From Bugula neritina (taxonomy: Eukaryota; Bryozoa; Gymnolaemata; Cheilostomatida; Bugulidae), in contig OZ037770.1 of the NCBI GenBank assembly GCA_964035545.1, positions 6,407,729 through 6,471,728 of the forward strand: a stretch of DNA of 64,000 nt, given 5' to 3'. Below, one piece after another: positions 38,501 to 47,992 of this stretch. A program made the translations under genes and the position numbers. A model generated the notes under the pieces. The model saw only the letters and a program-made list of their open reading frames with translations. It ran no database searches and was not told the DNA's origin. Position 1 is the stretch's first letter, and each line of letters starts with the position of its first letter.

Positions 38501-41349
38501 ATACCTACATACATGAGTCATTTTACTTAATTTAGTACACACTGGAAATCTCCAGTTTTTAGCTATTTATCACGATTTAGCTGCTAATGAACTTGGGTTT
38601 TTGCTCAAAACTAGTGAAATATCAATGAGTACACCTAAATAATCAAGGTTTTTTTTAACTTTGCTTGATTTTCTATGCTTTATTCCTAATTATACAACTA
38701 TTTTTGGTTGCGGACCGTTACGGATTTTAAGTGATGGTCCGCAATCTAAATTAGCTAAATAAATAGGAAAAAACATGGGAAATCAAGCAAAATTAAAGAG
38801 AACCTTGACTACTCAACTGTATCCATTGATATATCACTAGTTTTGAGCAAAAACCCAAGTTCATTAGCAGTTAAATTGTGATAAATAACTAAAAACTAGA
38901 GATTTCCAGTGTGTACTAAATTAAGTAAAATGACCTACATACATACATGAACAAATATGGCTAAAATGGCAGTTGGTTTAGTTTTTTCAATTTAGGTACA
39001 TAGAAAAGATGTATATTTTTGTTTACATAAACAGGCATGTGTCAAAAACCTCATATATATGTTATGTGTTTTCTGTAAAACTTACCAATAATAACTGCGT
39101 AACACTTATATATTTGAAAACAAAAACACTTCATTTTTTTCATTACTTTTTGCTAGTGGATCAGAATTTGAGATTTCATGAGCATGTACAATCAGTAGTT
39201 ACAGAAAGATCAAGAGGAATGTATATTTAGAAGAATTTTGTGTATCTTAGTTCTAAACTTCTAGCAAATATGTTATTTAAAAGTCTCAATAACATGTCCT
39301 GCATCGCCTATTGTCTACCTACTATTTTTACTTGTATCTATGCCAGTGATAAAAAGGCTATTCGAAAGATTTTCAAAGATTGTTCAAAATTTGGGATTGA
39401 GCATTTAAACATTGATTTGCACATTCAGAAACTTACTCGAGAACTTGCCATCAAATATATAATAGACAATGACTACTTTATTAATAACTTCTTGAGTTAA
39501 AGCCTTTCTGAAATATATCGAACCATCAAATATAGAGAGGCATCGGGCAGAGATAGCTTCTTGTGACATTTTGTAAATACTTTAAATGATCTTCTATTAT
39601 AAATAATCCAACAGATTTTTGACTTTTTTATTTTTGTTCATTCTTACATATGTTATAGCCAGTATTTACACTAAATTTCGCAAAGTGTTGTTATGTTTGT
39701 TATATGCAATAACTCAATCAATCAATCATTTGCATTACCTAATATGTTTATTTATCAACTGTATACACACGACTTGACCAAAAGAGTAAAGTTTTCAACA
39801 TAACATCATAGTTAAGGTCATCCCTAGCAAAATATCATCTCATAATCTCGTCTCGATCAGTTCTTTAATGCTACTACTCTGTGGGCGGCATGCGTATTGC
39901 CTACTTGTCATAATTTATTAGCATGAACAATTGAACAATTGCCAACAAACCATCGCACTAGCTAGGGCTGCACCTGTTTGCATTAAATCACCACAAAACT
40001 TCATAAAACAAGTATGTCGCGTGGCAAGCCTCGGCATCACCTCATTTTTATTATTACAAAAAGCCACTGGTTTTTTTCATGTGAAATTACTTGATATACA
40101 TTAAGGAAGGTGATTTTCACAACTACTTCTTCTACCATGCATGCAACAATATAAAACTATTTCAAATCCTGGAAGCAAGTTAACTCAACATTTTTCCAAT
40201 TGGCTAATCTAATAAAGTATTTATTAATTGTAAGCTTGATTACAATTTTTGAAATTATAGTTCAAATATCATTTAACTAACTTGGAAAGCAGCTGGCAAT
40301 AATTATGCTGGCTAGCATATAGCAGCGCAGCTCTACCTTGTTCAGTGACACATGCAGACTAAGCGAGAAGTAAAGATTTTAATAAAATTAGTATAAAAAC
40401 TCAATTTTGTAGCTAATTATGTCAAAGTTACACAGACGATTTGAAAAGGCTCCAATAGAGGAATATATTGTAACTCCATTAGTATTTTTTTGCAGATATA
40501 TATTAATCAGGAATTGAATTATTTTTCAGGCACTGAGACCATGTTAGTTTATACAAAATAAGCAAGCTTTGACTGTTTTCAAACATAGAAATGCAACGAG
40601 TTAGATAAATAAAAGAATTAACAGAAGGCTCCACTAGATCAACAAAATATCTACAAAATAGTTTTTGAATTTCGGTTCTAGCTTGAAAATTAATTGAGTT
40701 AGTTATGGGTTGGGCACTGTTTCTTATATAATTATAATGAAGCATAGAAATAACTGATTCAATAGAAGGATGACCTTAATCAAGCTGTGATGACTAAGTT
40801 TACACATATGTACATAGTAGTAAATACTAAAACCTGAGAATTTGAATTAAATGGTACTCTGTAATGCGTTGCTCCAGTTCCGTTGAATATAATTTTTATT
40901 CTTGCATAGCTCCAGGGTTCTTTAGCCACACCTGGTATATCTTCCACCTTTGCAGCCACAATAATGCTGTTTATATAATCAGTAGTGAAGCGAAAGTTCT
41001 TGAGAATATACATTTTTTCAGTTGCGACCAATCCGTTCCTACATTATAACCATCACTTGGAATAAACTCATATCTCTGCATAGTTATCAACGAGAAAAAA
41101 ATTTAAACTTTTTTAAAATGCTTAATCATAATGATGCTTTGTACTGACACTTTACATTTGCCACTTGTTTTGTTTTGGTTTATTGATTTGCTTAGTCTTA
41201 CAACTCTGATATATCTTTCCAAGTAAACAAGTGTATTATAGAAATTATATTGTTTCTTCCTTAGTAAACTTAATTAAACTAAAAACATATGTTTACCTGC
41301 AACTAGCAGCAATTGCGTACAGGTAGATTATCTGTTGCACTGTCTTCAT
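20890..41349 (-). CDS. Gene B: complete FTP-lectin-domain type I membrane protein (15 exons)
   Basis: Spliced by hand; exons on the minus strand: 41349-41297, 41038-40834, 35741-35627, 35260-35078, 34446-34216, 33984-33751, 28273-28112, 27613-27447, 27045-26937, 26667-26519, 25498-25366, 24270-24191, 23395-23173, 21611-21524, 20950-20890. All junctions are GT-AG and in phase, giving 730 residues and TGA. Layout by residue: signal peptide about 1-18, beta-rich region 18-185, FTP lectin-like domain 186-340, beta-rich modules 341-680 (including NDPLPP near 486 and a C-x5-C pair near 617), TM about 684-708, short lysine-rich tail. Several N-glycosylation sequons are visible. Exons 4-7 are all phase 1-1, typical of shuffled extracellular modules. 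The end of exon 13 is uncertain by a few codons. I do not recognise the whole protein; only the FTP domain can be assigned. Cell-surface recognition or adhesion is inference. Confidence 0.82.
21826..23044. mobile_element. 1.2-kb CACAG-terminal DNA element in gene B intron 13
   Basis: Terminal inverted repeats CACAGTTAGTTTAAGGTCA at 21,826 and its reverse complement ending at 23,044; AA on both sides fits a 2-bp target duplication. Gene C intron 13 is only 310 bp, and its sequence (TACTAAAACTT) matches the gene B flanks joined without the element. There is no coding capacity. The CACAG ends and short target duplication suggest the CACTA/Mirage/Chapaev group, but no transposase is present to prove it. 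Confidence 0.8.
23702..24148. mobile_element. 447-bp Harbinger-like MITE in gene B intron 12
   Basis: Terminal inverted repeats AGTTGCGTTTATACC / GGTATAAACGCAACT, flanked by TTA on both sides (23,699-23,701 and 24,149-24,151). The paralogous gene C intron reads ATTATTAAACAT with a single TTA, a clean empty site. A 3-bp TTA duplication fits the PIF/Harbinger superfamily. No coding capacity. Confidence 0.88.
24341..24758. mobile_element. Palindromic 418-bp MITE, copy in gene B intron 11
   Basis: It begins GTCATTTTACTTAATTTGGT and ends with a complementary ACTAAATGAAGTAAACTGAC. The two arms are imperfect inverted repeats and the centre carries a hairpin (CCGTTACGG-TTTT-CGTAACGG, about 24,537-24,560). 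The right arm has diverged and resembles the left arm of the copy at 46,390. Confidence 0.85.
26330..26480. repeat. Degenerate (TGTTTGTG)n tract, gene B intron 10
   Basis: Paralogue of the 3,940-4,115 tract, 40 bp downstream of exon 10: TGTGAGTGTGTGTTTATGTG ... TGTTTGTTCGGCTGTTTGTG. Confidence 0.7.
28055..28100. repeat. (TAATA)n tract in gene B intron 7
   Basis: ATAATATAATAATATAATAA-type repeat just downstream of exon 7. It replaces about 400 bp of intron 7 sequence that genes A and C still share. Confidence 0.75.
29125..29342. mobile_element. Degenerate half MITE, gene B intron 6
   Basis: Matches one arm of the palindromic family (AACCAAGCAAAACTAAAAAT, then CAGTGTGACCTAAATTAAAT, ending GAACTGAC). 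It is about 0.85 kb upstream of exon 7, like the fragment at 52.05-52.23 kb in gene C, so both probably descend from one pre-duplication insertion. Confidence 0.55.
29545..29750 (-). pseudogene. Gypsy RT relic in gene B intron 6 (paralogue of the 11.1 kb relic)
   Basis: The minus strand reads LELCDNMVD...APMVVITKAHQKV, the RT lead-in, and the DNA aligns with 11,090-11,270 of gene A (ACACAACTCTATACCTG and flanks). Heavily degraded; no open frame. Confidence 0.55.
29750..33740. other. Gene B intron 6, upstream part
   Basis: About 4 kb of AT-rich DNA without supported genes. The end near exon 6 aligns with gene A intron 6. No terminal repeats or coding motifs were recognised. Confidence 0.5.
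33751..34446 (-). other. Gene B exons 5-6: FTP (fucolectin/tachylectin-4/pentraxin) domain
   Basis: Exon 5 (34446-34216) begins with a DTNIAYKKQAYQSST segment, matching the 'NVA..K.A.QSS' opening of FTP/F5-8C domains. It continues with AYRAVNN (equivalent of S-x-A-V-D-G) and WWRVDLEKAVDIS...IEIYN, the most conserved family signature. Exon 6 (33984-33751) gives EFLTGIKIF, RHIKIC and LRLVQVKVY, the closing beta strands. The length of about 155 residues is normal for the family. The fucose-binding triad of eel fucolectin (one His, then R-G-D-C-C-x-E-R) is not kept: the site reads YNEPGYCETDFC, with no Arg at either position and no CC pair. Fold assignment is strong; fucose binding is doubtful. 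Confidence 0.85.
35383..35575. repeat. (CA)n / (CACACG)n / (TA)n microsatellite, gene B intron 3
   Basis: (CA)n from 35,383, then about 16 CGCACA hexamers (35,420-35,500), (CA)n again to 35,518 and (TA)n 35,533-35,570. It occupies about half of a 366-bp intron. Alternating purine-pyrimidine of this length is classic Z-DNA-prone sequence. Confidence 0.96.
36480..36880 (+). mobile_element. Possible LINE 3' end fragment in gene B intron 2
   Basis: Plus-strand pieces YNLKLPKSTNASRHC, NWLP and DFNRAVKSYVF look like the C-terminal tail typical of LINE ORF2 proteins, followed by an untranslated stretch to AATAAAGACAT. Flanking intron sequence aligns with gene A (16,900-17,110), which lacks this part. 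Frames are broken and the match is short. Confidence 0.4.
38517..38934. mobile_element. Palindromic 418-bp MITE, copy in gene B intron 2
   Basis: The best preserved copy: arms of about 190 bp are almost perfect reverse complements, from GTCATTTTACTTAATTTAGT to ACTAAATTAAGTAAAATGAC. The centre has GCGGACCGTTACGG...GTGATGGTCCGC. Gene A intron 2 reads straight through (CATACATACATATGGCTAAAA, about 18,690), so this insertion followed the duplication. Confidence 0.92.
39150..39740 (+). mobile_element. LINE reverse-transcriptase 3' fragment in gene B intron 2
   Basis: The plus-strand frames encode LRFHEHVQSVVTERSRGMYI and, after one stop, SLNNMSCIAYCLPTIF, DKKAIRKIFKDCSKFGIEHL and FINNFLS. This resembles the last part of a non-LTR retrotransposon RT (C-terminal thumb and following region) with a short downstream stretch. 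It ends in AATCAATCAATCAT, a repeat tail. The aligned gene A intron lacks it. 5'-truncated insertion, clade not determined. Confidence 0.55.
39760..40800. other. Extra 1-kb segment in gene B intron 2
   Basis: Between the LINE fragment and exon 2, gene B has about 1 kb that is absent from gene A, where only some 60 bp separate the aligned points. GC is slightly higher near 39,880-40,020. No terminal repeats or coding frames are evident; an unidentified insertion. Confidence 0.4.
41297..41349 (-). other. Gene B exon 1: signal peptide and start codon
   Basis: The ATG at 41,349 opens MKTVQQIIYLYAIAASC then a GTAAAC donor. It is 53 bp, identical in length to gene A exon 1. The hydrophobic IIYLYAIAA core followed by small residues fits a short secretory signal. 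The start is supported by its alignment with the gene A copy and by divergence upstream. Confidence 0.75.
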
Positions 41350-41784
41350 GATTTTAACTCAAACACCTGAATGATGTTGTGAGGAAAATTGTTATGGTGT
41401 TTTACAGTGTTTATTCGTGCCTAGTTAAAAGTATATCAAATAATATGGTAATTGTAAACAACATAAGGAAAATTCTTTTTGAAATTTTTCAAAATCTAAC
41501 AATTAAAAAAACATAAATAGATCTTTGGATTGTTGAATTGCCAGTCCCATCTGTACTACATGTATGTTGTCTTTTTCCTGAATTTCAAAGAAAGGTATTC
41601 ATTGCATATATAAATTTAGATGCTAATACTGAACATTTCTTTTCATACTGAGACAAGCTGGCAACTTGCTGATTTATTTTTAAAAATTTCTCTGATATTT
41701 AAATCTCTCAGTCCTTAAATATTGATATGAAAAATAAATGCTATTTCAAATCTTCAAAAAAAAACGTGCCTAACATGATAAATA

Positions 41785-42060
41785 TTCCATCTGCAGACCT
41801 ATAATATAAAATGCTGTGACCAGTTTAAATTTATTTAGCACTGTATGACATCAGAGACGTGGTATGCTATTTTATTTGAAGGATGGTTCTAGAAAAATTG
41901 TCAATAAAATTACTTCAAAGTTAAAGTACTTCATTGTTGGCAAATCACCCAAATTCAGAGTCATTTAACTAACTCATGTAACAAAGAAGTCAATGGCACA
42001 ACTCTATACTGTATTACCCTGAATGCTTTTTTCTTTAGTGAAATCTGCCAAATGGCAATT
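41785..42060 (-). promoter_or_regulatory. Conserved noncoding block upstream of gene B
   Basis: Paralogous to 20,060-20,330: AATGCTGTGACCAGTTTAAA, CACTGTATGACATCAGAGAC and AAGTACTTCATTGTTGGCAA are shared at the same distance from the ATG. Closer to the start, a shared GATATACTTTT (41,437-41,427; 19,713-19,702 in A) about 85 bp upstream of the ATG is a TATA-like candidate. Confidence 0.45.
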
Positions 42061-42084
42061 TTCCAGAATAATGACTAAAATCTA

Positions 42085-42150
42085 TTTTGCTGATGTTACT
42101 TAATTTAGTGCACACTTGAAATTTTAGTTTTTAGCCATCCATATCAATTT
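42085..42150. mobile_element. Short MITE arm remnant between genes C and B
   Basis: GTTACTTAATTTAGTGCACA...TTTAGTTTTTAGCCATCC matches the outer 60 bp of the palindromic MITE left arm. The A/B intergenic counterpart (about 20,360-20,410) also has TGTTTAATTTAATACACACTC, so it is shared by both spacers. Confidence 0.45.
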
Positions 42151-42639
42151 TATTTAAATTCCAATCGAAAGGTGTCTATATAATGTTATGATCTGTAAAA
42201 CTAAAACAGCTAGAAAATTAAATTTATGCAGATGCCATGCAATTATATCTATTTTTTGATGCTTGTAGTAGAAAAGAAAACATAAATCATCAATGCAATT
42301 CAACAAAATATTTACTAGCAGTGTTGACTATATTTATTAGTAATATAATTGATAGTGCATACAAGTAAATATTTTATTTAATAACATTAGGAAAAAAGTA
42401 ACTATATCTAAACTTAAGCAATAGAAAATCATTTCTACAATTGAACTAAAATTTGTCTCAGCATCTGCCACTGCTCTTAGCACTGTTGAGTGAAAATGAT
42501 GGCTGGCAAGTATAAACAGGGTCAAATAGTAATTATGAAATAAAGCTGGTGGTGCACTATCTGCATTATTGCTATAAATGAGCTTGTGGAATTGGAGGTA
42601 AGGGACAACCAGAAAACTTATATTGGTGAGAACCTGGTG

Positions 42640-43338
42640 TCAAAACTCTGGATTCACTTTGGTCAATTTGGTATCAAATTTCCTCTTTTGCTGCTTTTTT
42701 CTGAAGCGAGCAAAAACATGTCAGGTAAAACAATACTGACATTGTATTTTGTCAATTTTATTAAAATAGACTGCTGTTGCATACGTATTTCATTAAATTA
42801 TAGCTTTTGCAAAACAACCTATTATATCTGATCTAATTTATAATTCAGTGTAATGATAAGAATATTTCAATACTCCAGCTTTATCAATAGTTTTGTATGC
42901 ACTTTGTTATGGAATTTATATTGAGATAACTTATTCCTATTATTCCATTACTGTGCTTTAAGTTTTAAAATACAAAGCAATAGATAGCTTAGCTTATCTG
43001 TATAAGAAAGGCTTTGTGAAATCAGATTGTTTATGATCTAAATACTTTGTTTCTGATTAATTCGATCTAAGAGTCAAATAGAATTAGCAGCAGTTACCAA
43101 ATATTTACATAAAAGAGCAAAAGCTTTTTAAAAGGCAAAAATGTAATGATTTAAATATAAAGTTTGGATGCAATTATCATTAGTCTTGCCAATTTAAAAA
43201 ATAAGAACTTTTTTAGCAAAATAATATGCTAAAAAGAATAAAGAACCAACCTGATCAGCCAGGCAGCCCCCACAATCAGCACAGTCAGCAGAGTAACAAT
43301 TATGATAACTGTAGAGATTGTCCAGTATAACAGTGGCT
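42640..43338 (-). other. Gene C exons 14-15: transmembrane helix and cytoplasmic tail
   Basis: Exon 14 (43338-43251) encodes LYWTISTVIIIVTLLTVLIV and exon 15 (42700-42640) encodes KKQQKRKFDTKLTKVNPEF plus stop. Both are the same lengths as in gene B (88 and 61 bp). The tail differs at several residues but keeps the K/Q-rich start, DTKL and the EF end, so the tail is conserved even though this copy is frameshifted upstream. The poly(A) signal of gene B (AATAAA) is AATAAT here (42,570-42,565). Confidence 0.72.
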
Positions 43339-46017
43339 CTAGAAAATTAGTTGATAAAAAGTGTTTAGCGCTACCATGAACATTTTTAACGGTAATTCAC
43401 TTTAGAATTTACTAACACTGATCCTCAAGTGTCTACCGTTTGTTTAACTTTACCTCCAAAATTCTCAAAATGTACATAGTCTATAATAAGTTTATTTTTG
43501 AGCTTTAATACTTTTAATACGTTATCATAATAGACTATCGCCATTAGCCAGTACTAAAACTTAAGATCTTAAAACACTAATTTTTACATAAAACTATAAC
43601 TATACATAGATATATGGATTACAAGATAATTGCTTGTATAAATTTTACCATTATCAACTTTAGGTAGAACTTCAGATATAGACTCCTGTTTAAAAGTCGC
43701 TGAGTGACTAAGTCTATCGGCTATTCCAGCTTTCAGAGTTGCACTAAAAGCTGCAGGTATTTGAGTTGTATTAGAAAGTGTGTATTTAAAAGTGGACTCT
43801 TGATTCGAATTTGATACTCTGATGTCTGCCAGACATTTGTTTGACTTTGAACAGATTGTGAGAATAAAATATCTTTGAATCTGCAAATATAATCTTGTAA
43901 AAAGATTTTTTTTATTTTTCATATAAGTTTTTCAAAGCCTATTCAACATGTTTATTATAATAATTTAAATTATTTGTTTGCTCATTGACTATTATTGAAT
44001 TGTTTCACAACCTATGTTTTTAATTCCTGGTTGTTATTCAAAAATCGTCAAGAAAACCAACAGAGATTTGTCCTTTATAAAGCCATTGTTGTAATTTTCA
44101 ACAGCATTCTCAAGTGTATGATAACTTCAAATCACAATAACAATTCTAGTTTGAGAGAAACTTATTATTATTAAACATATTATAATGCAACATTATTTAA
44201 TAAACAACTCACACTGTTAGGTTTGACACTCCAGTAAAAGCTAATGTTTGACGGATCTATTATGTACTTGGCTTTGATGGGTTGTGCTGGTGCTAAAAAC
44301 AGCTTAATATTTGTCAAAACTATTTTTATAGGCCTGCACAGGTAATAAATGCTAGTCATGAGTGAAATTATGGGTCAAGCACAATTAATAATCTTTTTGT
44401 TAGTAATTTAAATTTTGCTCTGTATTTATTGGTGATGTAAGACGCCACAGACACCAAAAGAGTTAAGCTAAAAAAAGCACTTTTGTGCAAGAACCTTTAA
44501 AAAACATGAAAGTTCAGTTTTTGGTGCATCTAAGTTTAAATCAATTTAGCTAATAGCCTAAAATATGAAAACGTTTTTCAGGTAAAAAATTTTCCAATTT
44601 TTTCTAAAATTGCAAAAACATTTGTTTTGTCTAACAAAGCTTTTACCTATGTTGCTTGCTTTTAAAAGTTTCCTTGAAATCATATTAGGTTGTGTATGTG
44701 TAATTTATTTGGTTGGTCATGGCCTTTTTTTGTTAGTCTGAGCAAAGCAGCAACTACTTTACTTTTTAGCCCAACACACAGACACAGAAAATGCAGTCTA
44801 AACTATTATGAGTGTTTGTAAGATTTTAAGGCAACTTAACAATTCAAATAGGTTAGTGAGCAGTTGTTCTTTCAAATACAGGAAATACAATTGTGCATAG
44901 CAAGAACTAGTATTCTTAAAATGACCAAATATACAGGTAATTCTCCAAACTACAATGTCAATAATTGCCTCTCTATTACTAGGCAATTTCAAAAAGCAGG
45001 TTAGACTAATACCATATTATAAGTTTAGATCTTACCAGAATGGAAAACCGAAGTAAAATTGTTCAATGATGAAACTTTCATTCCTTTTATTGAAACCGAG
45101 GTCCATGAATCGAAGGAGTAAATTTTCCCGTAAGTAAATTGGGTAAGTTTCCATACATTATGAGCTGCCTGAAACATTTAATTTTTTTTAATTAATTTAC
45201 CACACATGTCTCATAAAACAATTGGAGAGCATATTAAATTCTAAGGTTAAATTGTTTTAGAAGCTTTTTGCTTGAAGCCTTTGGAAAAGAAAACTAAAAT
45301 CAATACTGACTGTCCAAAATGCATTTAGAAATGGAAAATCTAAAACTGCATTATGGTGTTGCTTGTCTTACTTTGATAAGCAATATTTTGAAAAAACTAT
45401 TAGAACATTTAGTTTTCTTTATAGCTAGATCATGCAGGTCTGAAAAAAATTTTCTGTTTTTCTTTTATTATTTGCAGATCAATTATGCCAGCTAGCTGCG
45501 GTAAAAAATTATTGTCGTTTTTTCATAATCATATGGTTTAAGTTTTTATCTCTTTTGTAATAAACAGTCAAATTTATTAATAAAACCACTAAAATAATTT
45601 TGTGAAATTTGCATAATTTTTACTTAAAGATTTATCTACAGATAAGCATATTGACCAAACCTTAGTAAGATTGTTACGTATATAGTGACAAATAAAGTAA
45701 GTAGAATATCTTAGCCAAAAACTAAATTAGAGGGTAGTACGAGCAAGCAGTCGGTATGTTGATACACCAGTCTATCAGCTAGATATTATGGTTTTGTAAC
45801 ATCAACAACTCTTGAAGCAATACTTGGCCAGCAACATCCTTTTTGTGCTAATATAATTTTCCCATCACTCCAAGATTTGCCTTAGAGTTAGGTACTTCTT
45901 GCTCAATACTGAAAACTGAATATTTTTGTGATAAATTGCAGTACTGATATAAAAAGTGTACGAATGAATAAAAGTTGTATTTGCATGCTTACTTTATTGC
46001 TTTTGCGTTTCTGTTCT

Positions 46018-46145
46018 TATGTGTTTGTGTTTGTGTATGTTTATCTGTGTGTTGGTCTGTGTATTTTTATGCATATTTGTCTGTGTGTTTGTCTGCTTAT
46101 TTGTCTGTGTGGTTTTCTTTGTGTTTGTCTGTTTTTGAATTTGTA
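46018..46145. repeat. Degenerate (TGTTTGTCTGTG)n tract, gene C intron 10
   Basis: Third paralogous tract, here closer to a regular 12-bp period (TGTCTGTGTGTTTGTCTG). It sits 30 bp downstream of exon 10. Confidence 0.7.
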
Positions 46146-46389
46146 GTATATTTTACATTATTTAGATGAACCTTTTCTAATAGTACTGATTCAGAAGTAT
46201 CTGTATATAGCCATGGACCTGAAGTTCATCAAAATTACTTTTTTCTGATGATGGTAGAATGACATCTATTTGCAGTTCATCTTCTTTAACAGTGATTTTC
46301 ATATCTGTTGGTGGAAGGGGATCTGACAAAATAGAAGTATTTTTACGTTTACTATTTATTTATTGACTTTTTGTTATTAAAAATTCTGA

Positions 46390-46813
46390 GTCAGTTTACT
46401 TCATTTAGTACACACCAGCAACTTATGACCTAATATTAAAGTTAGCTCAAAATCAATTGAAATTTACTATACATGATATTCCTATGTGCTGGTTTTAACT
46501 ACGCATAACAGAAAAGGCTGGGAGGGGATTCCCCAACATTAAAGCACAGGTCATTGTCATATGCACTTAATATTCTATATGTGCGGACCGTTACCGTTAC
46601 GAAAAAACCGTAACGGTCCGTAACCAAAACTAGCTGAATAATTAGGGAAAAACATGGGAAATGAAGCAAAATTAAAAAGAACTTTGATTATTTAGGTGTA
46701 TTTATTGGTGTTTTACTAGTTTTGGCCAAAAAACCATGTTCATTACCAGCTAAATTGTGAAAAATAGCCAAAAACTGAAGATATCCAGTGTGTACTAAAT
46801 TAAGTAAAATGAC
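46390..46813. mobile_element. Palindromic MITE, copy in gene C intron 9
   Basis: Inverted relative to the 24.3-kb copy and very similar to it, including the block with GGGAGGGGATTCCCCAACAT (46,518-46,540). The central hairpin is ACCGTTACGAAAAAACCGTAACGGT-like (46,590-46,618). Gene B intron 9 is only 269 bp and lacks it. Confidence 0.87.
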
Positions 46814-47992
46814 CCTTCTATCAATGAACACACTGTTCAAGTTTCATTGAATTTTTAAGCAAATATAGGAAGTTATAATTTTTAAATGTTTCTTTTTTCA
46901 AGCATGGACAGCTTTTGAAAAAGCAATTCATGACTTGAAGAGCTGATTAAAACAAGAGGCAGTTTTCGTTATAGACAAAAGTTGAGAAGATGAATATGTG
47001 AAAAAGTTTACCCACTCAGTATGAGATCATACACAGGGCTTGTACTGCTACTCTTAGTCTGCTCTATTGTTAATGTGTATGAAAGTTGGTAAGCTTGGCC
47101 AAACTTCAAATTTAATATTTCAGTCTAAAATATGCACACAGAATAAGAAATGAGCTTCATATTTAAATTCATCTTACTGCAAAATACAGTCTATAAACAT
47201 ATGTAACCGCATGTAACCAAGCTTTCGCACAATTATTTTAATTTCAGCATATTTATAAGTTAAGTGCTAGAAAACAATTTAGATAATATTTAGATCTTTT
47301 ATGCTTTTTATTGATCTTGTTATTTACATTATCGAGTTTACAATTTTAATAGGTTTACTCCAGTAAAGTAATGCTATTACAGTTTTGTTAATTTTCTTGT
47401 TGCTGAGTTAATCATGCATTTTTTTGTGCTGAAGCTCACATTCTACTTTGATCACAGTTAGTTTAAGGTCACACTTTTCATTTTCTGGCTCTTTGCCAGG
47501 TGCTTTATGTTCTATATGAACAATGTTCCACTGATAGCTCGAACAGGTTGAATGTCACAGGAACAAAAAAATATGAAAAGATAAAGAAACTTATGTTCTC
47601 CAATATACTTTTTTATTTTTTTCAAAAACCAATTCATGTTTAAGTTATAGCTTGTTGAAAAACATAGTCCCCCTTCCACATTCTTTTCAATTTATACGCT
47701 CCTGACTTGTTATTGCGTCTCAATATGCCTTGTATTTGAGTGCTAGTTAGTCTCGCTTCACTAACTTTGCCTATACTTCACAAGTGCCAGTGCTGCTGGC
47801 TCAAAAGCTAAATGTTATAAACTGTCAGCTAAAACCCAATCTTGTATTCCTAGGTTGGTTGGCCTAAATAAAACAATAGTCAAATCATGATTTCATGTTT
47901 TAAAAATTTACTCTATTCTAACCTGCTGCCTAGCTATAGTTCTATTTTTGATGTATAATTACAAAATTTGTGATACATTTTTTTGGCAACCA

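Noticed and set aside
20890-41349. Integrin alpha subunit
   Set aside because: Some beta-rich segments with Cys pairs recall integrin leg domains, but there is no FG-GAP propeller and no GFFKR after the TM helix, while an FTP domain is present.
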